Part shown: positions 57,608-64,000 of the stretch, piece by piece
How the letters are laid out: each line of letters begins with the position of its first letter
Numbering within the stretch: position 1 is the first letter of the stretch
From: Bacteroidota bacterium
Lineage (GTDB): Bacteria; Bacteroidota; Bacteroidia; Chitinophagales; Saprospiraceae
Direction of reading: 5' to 3'
Length of the DNA stretch: 64,000 nucleotides
Assembly: GCA_024642705.1 (NCBI GenBank)
Contig: JAHEAQ010000003.1
Coordinates: 38,967-102,966, forward strand
Translations under genes and position numbers: made by a program
The notes under the pieces: generated by a model
Told to the model about the DNA's origin: nothing
Databases searched by the model: none
Seen by the model: the letters and a program-made list of their open reading frames with translations, nothing else

Positions 57608-58384
57608 ATGGAAAAACTATTAATAGTAAAACTTGGAGGAAAAGTTTTGGCTGATGAATCAAAACTTAATGCTGCTTTGTCCAGTTTTGCAGATTCTTCT
57701 TTAAGAAAAATTTTAATTCATGGTGGTGGAAATGAAGCATCAGATCTGGCAGAAAAAATGAATGTTCCTGTCAAAATGATTGAGGGAAGAAGAATTACGG
57801 ATGATTCAATGTTGGAAATTGTAACCATGGTTTATGGTGGTTTGATTAATAAAAAAATTGTTGCTCAACTCCAATCATTGAAAATAAATGCTATTGGAAT
57901 GTCGGGAGCAGATGGGAATATTATTCTTAGTGAGCGAAGACCTGTTAAAACAATAGATTATGGAAATGTAGGCGACATCAAAAAAATAAATTCTGGCAAT
58001 TTAGTCAAACTTTTGGAAAATGATTTCGTACCAACCATTTGTGCTTTGACCCATGATGGGAAAGGACAACTTCTAAATACCAATGCAGACACCATTGCAG
58101 CTGCCATTGCTGAGACTCTATCTGAATGTTATGATGTGGAATTGTGTTATTGTTTTGAGTTCAGAGGTGTATTAGAAAATGTAGCAGACAAAAACTCAGT
58201 AATTCCAGAAATCGACAACAAAGAATTTGAAAAAATGAAAATTTCTGGAAGTATTAATGATGGCATGATTCCAAAAATATTTAATGCTTTAGAAGCAAGC
58301 AAAAAAGGGGTTCAAAAAGTATATATCTGCAGCTATGAAAGTCTTGATCATCCATCAAAAGGAACTCAAATATGTTTCAAATAG
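57608..58384 (+). CDS. argB: N-acylglutamate kinase
   Basis: Phosphorylates N-acylglutamate. The 258-residue amino-acid kinase shows VKLGGKVLADES (residues about 6-17), HGGGNEASDLAEKM (phosphate-binding glycines), GRRITDDSMLEIV and NTNADTIAAAIAE. It overlaps the following deacylase gene by 13 bases. The second gene product's position after the transferase is usual for this operon type. Confidence 0.95.
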   Translation: MEKLLIVKLGGKVLADESKLNAALSSFADSSLRKILIHGGGNEASDLAEKMNVPVKMIEGRRITDDSMLEIVTMVYGGLINKKIVAQLQSLKINAIGMSGADGNIILSERRPVKTIDYGNVGDIKKINSGNLVKLLENDFVPTICALTHDGKGQLLNTNADTIAAAIAETLSECYDVELCYCFEFRGVLENVADKNSVIPEIDNKEFEKMKISGSINDGMIPKIFNALEASKKGVQKVYICSYESLDHPSKGTQICFK

Positions 58385-59442
58385 ACTATTTGCAGGCTCA
58401 AGCCATTGATTTATTAAAATCTTTGATTAAAGTAGAATCTTTTTCTGGGAATGAATCAGGTACGGCCAGGTTGATAGCTGAATTTTTAGAAAAACATCAT
58501 ATTAAATATTCCAAGTTTGGTAACAATATCGTTTCAAGAAACAAATATTTTTCAAAATCGAAACCAACCTTATTGCTTAACTCGCATCATGACACCGTAA
58601 AAGTGGTCAATGGTTGGGACTATGATCCTTTTGGAGGCATTGAAGAAAATGGAATTATTTATGGTTTAGGCTCTAATGATGCAGGAGCAAGTCTCGCTGC
58701 ATTGATTGCTTGTTTTATGTTCTATTATGAAAATAATGAAATAAACTTCAATATCATTCTGGCAGCAACAGCTGAAGAAGAAACATTTGGGCCAAATGGT
58801 ATAAAATCATTGCTTGGAAAAGAACTATCAAATATTGAACTTGGTATTGTAGGAGAGCCAACAGAAATGAATATGGCTATCGCTGAAAAAGGTCTTATCG
58901 TAATAGATGCTGTCGTAAAAGGGAAAGCAGGCCACGCCGCAAGAAAAGAAGGCGAAAATGCCATTTATAAAGCAATGAAAGATATTGAAACCATTGAATC
59001 CTTTGAATTTGATAAAGTATCTACATTGCTAGGACCAAATGTAATGAGCGTAACCCAAATCAATGCTGGTTACCAACATAATGTTATTCCTGACGAATGT
59101 AAATATGTAATTGACTTGAGGGTTAATGAAAAATACAAATTAGAAGAAGCTTTTAAAATTCTTGATGAAATATTAATTGCAACATTAACTCCTCGGTCCT
59201 TTAATAATAATTCATCTGGAATCGACATAAATCATAACTTGGTTCGCAAAGCAGTTGAAATGAAAATACCAATATTCGGTTCGGCAACTTTATCTGACCA
59301 AGCACATATGAATTTCCCAACTGTTAAAATTGGCCCCGGAAAATCTGAAAGATCACACACTCCAAATGAACACATTTATATTAATGAAATAAATGAAAGT
59401 ATTCCGAAATATATCGAATTGTTAAAAGGACTAAATTTCTAA
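58372..59442 (+). CDS. argE: M20 family deacylase (ArgE-like, N-acylcitrulline/ornithine hydrolase)
   Basis: Removes the acyl group, completing a linear (non-recycling) pathway; after an acylornithine carbamoyltransferase the natural substrate is N-acylcitrulline. The 356-residue M20 protein has the metal ligands in LNSHHDTVKV, GLGSNDAGAS, AEEETFGPNG and GEPTEMN, and the late His in RSHTPNEHI. A dimerisation domain (about residues 170-280) is inserted as usual. Overlaps argB by 13 bases. Confidence 0.93.
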   Translation: MFQIDYLQAQAIDLLKSLIKVESFSGNESGTARLIAEFLEKHHIKYSKFGNNIVSRNKYFSKSKPTLLLNSHHDTVKVVNGWDYDPFGGIEENGIIYGLGSNDAGASLAALIACFMFYYENNEINFNIILAATAEEETFGPNGIKSLLGKELSNIELGIVGEPTEMNMAIAEKGLIVIDAVVKGKAGHAARKEGENAIYKAMKDIETIESFEFDKVSTLLGPNVMSVTQINAGYQHNVIPDECKYVIDLRVNEKYKLEEAFKILDEILIATLTPRSFNNNSSGIDINHNLVRKAVEMKIPIFGSATLSDQAHMNFPTVKIGPGKSERSHTPNEHIYINEINESIPKYIELLKGLNF

Positions 59443-59445
59443 ATT

Positions 59446-60789
59446 ATGGCAGAGCAAAAGTTATGGGACAAGGGCACAAAAATCGATGAAAAGATTGAAA
59501 AATTTACCATTGGAAAAGATCGCGAATTAGACCTTTATTTGGCAGAATTTGATGTTTTAGGAAGTATGGCACATGTCAAAATGCTTGAAGAAGTAGGCAT
59601 CATTTCAAAATCCGACTACCCAATAATTAAAAAAGGATTGATTGAAATTTTGCAAACCATTCAATCTGAAGATTTCAGTATTGATGACCACATAGAAGAT
59701 GTTCATTCCCAAGTAGAAGTACTATTAATCCAAAAAATTGGCGAATTAGGAGGGAAAATTCATACTGGAAGATCAAGAAATGATCAAGTATTGTTAGATC
59801 TCAAACTTTTCTACAGAAAAAAATTGTCTGATTATATCGAAAAAATTGGAAAGCTTGCTCTCCTATTTTTAGAAAAAGCTGATGAAAACAAAAATGTTTT
59901 AATGCCTGGTTATACGCATACACAAGTAGCTATGACATCATCATTTGGAATGTGGTTTGGTGCTTTTGGTGAAGGGTTGTACGAAAATCTTCAATTTTTA
60001 AATGGCATTTTTCCAATTATCAATAAAAATCCTCTTGGATCTGCAGCAGGTTATGGAAGTTCTTTTCCATTAAATAGAACTACAACCACAAAATTACTTG
60101 GATTTGATGGGCTTCACTTTAACCCAATCAATGCACAATACAATAGAGGAAAGTCTGAATTGTTAATAGCTCAATCTTTAGCAAATATAGCGTTGAATAT
60201 CAATAAATTTGCAAACGACATGATTCTATATTCAAATGAAAACTATAGATTTTTGTCATTGCCAACTGAATTAACAACTGGTTCAAGTATTATGCCTCAT
60301 AAAAAAAATCCAGACGTCTACGAACTGATAAGAGCGCATACCAATTTGATATTGAACCTACCAAACCAGGTTACTTTAATGATTACAAATCTTACTACTG
60401 GTTACCACCGTGATTTTCAATTGCTGAAAGAACTAATTTTCCCAGCTTTCGAAAAAATGGACGAATTAATTGAAATTATTACTTACACACTTCCTAGGAT
60501 AAGTCTAAATAATGATATCGTGGAAGATGAAAAATATGAATATTTATTGACTGTGGATGCTGTTAATGAATTGGTTATGCAAGGAATTCCTTTTAGAAAA
60601 GCGTATCTGAGAGTGGGTAAATCAATTCAAGAAGGAACATTTGAAAAACCCAAAAAAATGAAACATACGCATGAAGGTTCATTGGGTAATCTTTGCATAG
60701 AGGAAATGAAATCGCAAGTTGACAACATATTAAAAAATAACCCATATGAATCAATTCAAGAACGTCTATCTATACTTTTAAGCAACTAA
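59446..60789 (+). CDS. argH: Argininosuccinate lyase
   Basis: Last step of arginine synthesis, splitting argininosuccinate to arginine and fumarate. The 447-residue protein has HTGRSRNDQVLLDLK (about residues 105-119), GYTHTQVAMTSSFGMW and the signature GSSIMPHKKNPD (about 281-292). It begins 3 bases after argE and closes the operon. No terminator hairpin is visible downstream. Confidence 0.97.
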   Translation: MAEQKLWDKGTKIDEKIEKFTIGKDRELDLYLAEFDVLGSMAHVKMLEEVGIISKSDYPIIKKGLIEILQTIQSEDFSIDDHIEDVHSQVEVLLIQKIGELGGKIHTGRSRNDQVLLDLKLFYRKKLSDYIEKIGKLALLFLEKADENKNVLMPGYTHTQVAMTSSFGMWFGAFGEGLYENLQFLNGIFPIINKNPLGSAAGYGSSFPLNRTTTTKLLGFDGLHFNPINAQYNRGKSELLIAQSLANIALNINKFANDMILYSNENYRFLSLPTELTTGSSIMPHKKNPDVYELIRAHTNLILNLPNQVTLMITNLTTGYHRDFQLLKELIFPAFEKMDELIEIITYTLPRISLNNDIVEDEKYEYLLTVDAVNELVMQGIPFRKAYLRVGKSIQEGTFEKPKKMKHTHEGSLGNLCIEEMKSQVDNILKNNPYESIQERLSILLSN

Positions 60790-61089
60790 GCTAAAAAAAA
60801 ATGTCATTGACAACAAAATGGAGTATTTTTTGCTTTATGATTTATCATTGAAGTAGAAAAATGAAAAATTAACAACTACTTGAATGAATAATGTTTCTTA
60901 AAGGTTGTGAAAATTGTACTTTGGGGCCTAAAATATAACATTCAAAATTTTACTGTTTAAAATAAAATTAATCAAAGCGTTATATTTAAGTTAAACAAAG
61001 TAACTTTTAAAACAGATTTACGTTTTCTAGTGTTTAAAATCGTGAAAAGAATTAACTTTAAATCAATTTATCAAAGTAAAAATAAATAT
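60790..61089. other. Intergenic region between argH and the S41 protease
   Basis: About 300 bases of AT-rich sequence without a recognisable RNA gene or convincing terminator. The protease frame is open here from GTG 61030, so the last 60 bases might be coding. Confidence 0.4.
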
Positions 61090-63207
61090 ATGAAAGTATT
61101 GATATTGGCTTTTATTGCGGCAGGGGCGTTTGCAATTGGATCTTTTTATCCAGATCCAGACCCAAAAGAAAGAGAAGAGGTAATCCTATCAGCATTGTCT
61201 TCGTTTATGGACCAAGTTCATTTTAGACCAATTGATATAAATGACGATTTTTCTGAAAATGCTTTCAAATACTATGTGGACATTTTAGACAACAGCAAAA
61301 GATTTCTTATTCAAAGTGACATTGACCAATTAGATAAATATAAGTATCAAATAGATGATCAATACACTTCTAAAAATTTCGACTTTTTTAATTTATCTGT
61401 TGTATTAATTGATGATGCCATAAAACGTGCTGAAAAAATTTATAGCGAAGTTATCCAGCAAGAATTCGATTTTACTCAGGATGAAAGCATCATTATTGAT
61501 GGAGATGAAAAAGCTTATCCTAAAGATGAGGCCGAATTAAAAGAAGCTTGGAGAAAAATGTTGAAATATGAAATTTTGATTCGTTATGAAGACAAATTAG
61601 AAAATCAGGAAAAAGAAGAAGTCAAAAAAGATGAAGCCACACTCAAAGCTGAAGCTTTAAAAGCTACAAAAGAGACATTTGATGACTGGTTCAATAGATT
61701 AGGTAAAGTAAGAAGATCAGATAGATTTGAATCTTATTTGAATACGATAACTCATATGTTTGATCCACATTCTGATTATTATAATCCAAAAGAAAAAGAA
61801 GATTTTAATATTACTATGGGAGGCCGATTAGAAGGTATTGGTGCTCGATTACAATCAGACGGCGACTATACAAAAGTAGTAGACATTATAGTTGGAGGAC
61901 CTGCATGGAAAGGAAAAATACTTGAAGTAGATGATCTTATAACTGCTGTTCAACAAAAAGGTGAAGAAGAAATTTTAGATGTAACTGGCATGAGGGTTGA
62001 TGATGTAGTTCAACATATACGCGGAAAAAAAGGTACTATCGTTCTTTTATCAGTCAAAAAGAAAGATGGAAGCATGGTCCAAGTTGAAATAGAGAGGGAT
62101 ATTGTAATTATCGAAGAAGGAAAAGCCAAATCAATTATAATTGAAAAGGAAAATTCGGGCCATAAAATAGGTTATATTTCCTTACCTACTTTTTATGCTG
62201 ATTTTGAAAGTTCAGACGGAGGAAGTTGTGCAATTGATGTTGCTAAAGAAGTGGAGAAATTAAAAACTGAAAAAGTTGATGGGATAATCCTAGATCTACG
62301 AAACAATGGTGGTGGATCTCTGAGAGATGTAGTCCAAATGTCAGGATTATTTATTAATGAAGGTCCAATTGTACAAGTAAAACCTAGAGGAAGAGAGGCT
62401 TATGTATTAGAAGATGAAGATCCAGATATAAAATACAATGGGCATATTGTAGTAATGGTGAATGGATACAGTGCTTCTGCATCAGAAATTCTAGCTGCTG
62501 CCTTACAAGATTATGATAGAGCAATAATTGTAGGAAGTAAATCTACTTTTGGAAAAGGTACAGTTCAGAGATTTTACGATCTGGATCGAGCTGTAAGGGG
62601 AAATTCTGATCTCAAACCATTGGGAGAGGTCAAATTAACTACTCAAAAATTCTATAGAATCAACGGTGGTTCCACTCAATTGAGAGGAGTAACTCCAGAT
62701 ATCATTCTTCCAGATAATTTTCAATTCATAGATCTTGGAGAAAAACAATATGAGCATGCGATGGAATGGACAGAAATTGCTCCAGTAAAATTCAAGAAAC
62801 CAAATTATGTAAGACCAAACTTGAAAGATTTACAAGATAAATCAGCAGCAAGAGTAGCTTCAAGCAATGATTTTCAAATGGTTATTGAAAATGCTGAGCG
62901 TCTGAAAAAAAATAGTGATGAAAAAGTTTATTCATTAAATTTCGAAAAATTTAATGCCGATATTGATCAAAAAGAAGAAGAAGCTAAGAAATTTAGAAAC
63001 CTATGGGACAAACCAATTGAAGGTTTAAATGCAGTGAACTTGGCAAATGATATTTCTTTTATTCAAGCTGATAGCTCAAGAATTGCAAGAAATGATGCAT
63101 GGATATTAAGAGTTAAAAAAGATATTTATATTGATGAAGTAATCAATATTCTTGAAGATATGATTGATCAAAGCAAAGGTCTAGGCAGTAATGAAAAAAA
63201 GAAATAA
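61090..63207 (+). CDS. Carboxy-terminal processing protease (S41, Prc/Tsp-like)
   Basis: Periplasmic tail-specific protease that degrades or trims envelope proteins. I chose the ATG at 61090, which gives a leader MKVLILAFIAAGAFAIGSFYP; the frame is open from GTG 61030, which would add 20 basic residues. Domains: N-terminal helical part, PDZ (about residues 235-340, TMGGRLEGIGARLQ), S41 core with GIILDLRNNGGGSLRD, nucleophile serine in VNGYSASASEILAAAL and catalytic lysine in STFGKGTVQ, then a C-terminal DUF3340-like region. Length about 705, normal for Prc. A clear terminator follows. Confidence 0.93.
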   Translation: MKVLILAFIAAGAFAIGSFYPDPDPKEREEVILSALSSFMDQVHFRPIDINDDFSENAFKYYVDILDNSKRFLIQSDIDQLDKYKYQIDDQYTSKNFDFFNLSVVLIDDAIKRAEKIYSEVIQQEFDFTQDESIIIDGDEKAYPKDEAELKEAWRKMLKYEILIRYEDKLENQEKEEVKKDEATLKAEALKATKETFDDWFNRLGKVRRSDRFESYLNTITHMFDPHSDYYNPKEKEDFNITMGGRLEGIGARLQSDGDYTKVVDIIVGGPAWKGKILEVDDLITAVQQKGEEEILDVTGMRVDDVVQHIRGKKGTIVLLSVKKKDGSMVQVEIERDIVIIEEGKAKSIIIEKENSGHKIGYISLPTFYADFESSDGGSCAIDVAKEVEKLKTEKVDGIILDLRNNGGGSLRDVVQMSGLFINEGPIVQVKPRGREAYVLEDEDPDIKYNGHIVVMVNGYSASASEILAAALQDYDRAIIVGSKSTFGKGTVQRFYDLDRAVRGNSDLKPLGEVKLTTQKFYRINGGSTQLRGVTPDIILPDNFQFIDLGEKQYEHAMEWTEIAPVKFKKPNYVRPNLKDLQDKSAARVASSNDFQMVIENAERLKKNSDEKVYSLNFEKFNADIDQKEEEAKKFRNLWDKPIEGLNAVNLANDISFIQADSSRIARNDAWILRVKKDIYIDEVINILEDMIDQSKGLGSNEKKK

Positions 63208-63525
63208 AAGCTTTTCTTAAAAATATAAAAGGCTTAATTTGAAAATAATTAAGCCTTTTTTTATTCCCCATAATATCATATCTACACTTACAAATAATAT
63301 TTAACCTTATAGATATAATACTAATATCATACGAAATTCATTTGGTATAAATTTCTTTCCGATGTGCAAATTGAGAAATCAACCTCGTAGATCGATTTTA
63401 AGGAATGTATTTCGTACTCCAAATGAAGATCTAACACAGAAAATTATTTTTTAAATTTTTCCTATGCTAAAACATCTTTCATAAGAGATATATAACAAGA
63501 ATTTTTGGGATTCACCTTTTCCTTT
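63208..63525. other. Convergent intergenic region after the S41 protease
   Basis: Holds the protease terminator at its left end and a pair of interleaved inverted matches (63330-63427) described in the findings. No ORF or RNA gene is recognisable. Confidence 0.45.
63227..63264 (+). terminator. Intrinsic terminator after the S41 protease
   Basis: AAAAGGCTTAATT pairs with AATTAAGCCTTTT around a seven-base loop, followed by further T residues; begins 20 bases after the stop. Confidence 0.9.
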
Positions 63526-64000
63526 TTAATCATATGGATCGAAGGATATCTTTCGAAGCAATGCTTCCTTAGGCGCAAAATGGTCAACTCCAAACTGTCC
63601 AGGTTCTTCTACCAATCGCCAAATAAGGTTGCCATCACCTTGAGGAGTAAGTGTAGCTTTACCTTTTTTCAGTGCATAGCAACTGACCACTTCTAATTCA
63701 AGTGTTTTCTTTCCTTTGACAGGGCCACTTTTCAAATAACAAGATTCTACTTCGTCTTGAGTGCCACAGTCTATGCGAGAAGCATCAATATTCATTGCAC
63801 AATATTGCCCTATAAGCATTCCATCTTGTGAATCAAACCAAGTATTAAAAGAAATTTCATTTTGATCTTCTGCTTCCCATTTGCCATTAATGAAGTCTGG
63901 ATCAAACACGTCCATTACTACTTTTTTTTCTTCTTCATCCAGCTTATTTTCGAATTCATTGGAATCTCTTTTATAGGGCACTACTTCGGGTTCAATTTCC
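63526..64000 (-). CDS. Hypothetical protein (partial, N-terminus beyond right edge)
   Basis: The frame is open from the window edge to the stop at 63526, about 158 residues. The codon at 63981 is a GTG, but coding appears to continue upstream to the edge (EIEPEVV precedes it), so the true start lies outside. The visible part is an acidic linker followed by a beta-rich domain: INGKWEAEDQNEISFNTWF, then DGMLIGQYCAMNIDASRIDC, and GNLIWRLVEEP near the end, with four cysteines. The pattern resembles small secreted domains that test for substrate or inhibitor binding, but no family is recognised. Confidence 0.6.
   Translation of the reverse strand, partial: EIEPEVVPYKRDSNEFENKLDEEEKKVVMDVFDPDFINGKWEAEDQNEISFNTWFDSQDGMLIGQYCAMNIDASRIDCGTQDEVESCYLKSGPVKGKKTLELEVVSCYALKKGKATLTPQGDGNLIWRLVEEPGQFGVDHFAPKEALLRKISFDPYD

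Noticed and set aside
1..64000. CRISPR arrays, prophage, intact insertion sequences or attachment sites
   Set aside because: I saw no regularly spaced direct repeats, no phage gene cluster and no terminal inverted repeats flanking a transposase.

Overview
The window is a stretch of ordinary chromosome from a member of the Bacteroidota, most likely a free-living, aerobic, Saprospiria- or Cytophagia-like bacterium. The DNA is clearly AT-rich (about one third G+C by eye). Lineage signs are: Bacteroidota promoters (TAnnTTTG at -7), a single-chain PurL, the alternative GlmU-like protein, DUF6702 beside an M1 peptidase, a three-subunit B-type succinate dehydrogenase, a Bat aerotolerance-type operon, and an arginine operon built around an N-acyl-ornithine carbamoyltransferase. 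I see no prophage, intact insertion sequence or CRISPR array.

Layout. 1-4.7 kb: the partial M1 aminopeptidase, a DUF6702 protein, an inactivated REP-transposase relative and an EamA exporter. 4.8-9.5 kb (mostly minus strand): a GlmU-like / spermidine-synthase-like / TPR operon, ribosomal protein L31, YraN, tRNA-Leu(GAG) and PRPP synthetase. 9.7-20.6 kb (plus): an M19 dipeptidase lipoprotein, then a ten-kilobase Bat operon (MoxR, an unknown secreted protein, DUF58, a membrane protein, BatA, BatB, BatC, a mini-BatD and a full BatD). 20.6-28 kb: MFS transporter, alkaline phosphatase, two predicted envelope proteins, DprA and a TMTC-like mannosyltransferase. 28-35 kb: PurL and 2-oxoglutarate dehydrogenase E1, converging on a shared terminator, then S20. 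35.5-39.8 kb: AlkB, a small membrane protein, M48 protease, Bax-inhibitor-1 protein and AhcY. 39.9-43.3 kb: sdhCAB. 43.8-52.1 kb: an unknown cytosolic protein, RNase R, a likely structured RNA, a processive GT2, tryptophanase and an MsbA-type ABC exporter. 52.7-60.8 kb: a complete eight-gene arginine operon. 61-64 kb: a Prc-type S41 protease and a partial gene running off the right edge.

How the genes work together. The arginine operon encodes every step from glutamate to arginine through N-acylated intermediates; the specificity residue of the carbamoyltransferase (Ala90) points to succinylated rather than acetylated intermediates. Its 5' region holds a chain of hairpins followed by an ARG-box-like palindrome just before the first start codon. 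The Bat operon couples a MoxR ATPase to three VWA-type proteins and membrane partners in the envelope. Succinate dehydrogenase and 2-oxoglutarate dehydrogenase E1 point to an oxidative TCA cycle; AhcY serves the methyl cycle; Prs and PurL serve purine synthesis.

The best candidates for undescribed biology are the arginine-operon leader (52566-52717), the structured intergenic RNA after rnr (about 46770-46957), the extra secreted gene and mini-BatD inside the Bat operon, and the HUH-less REP-transposase relative.
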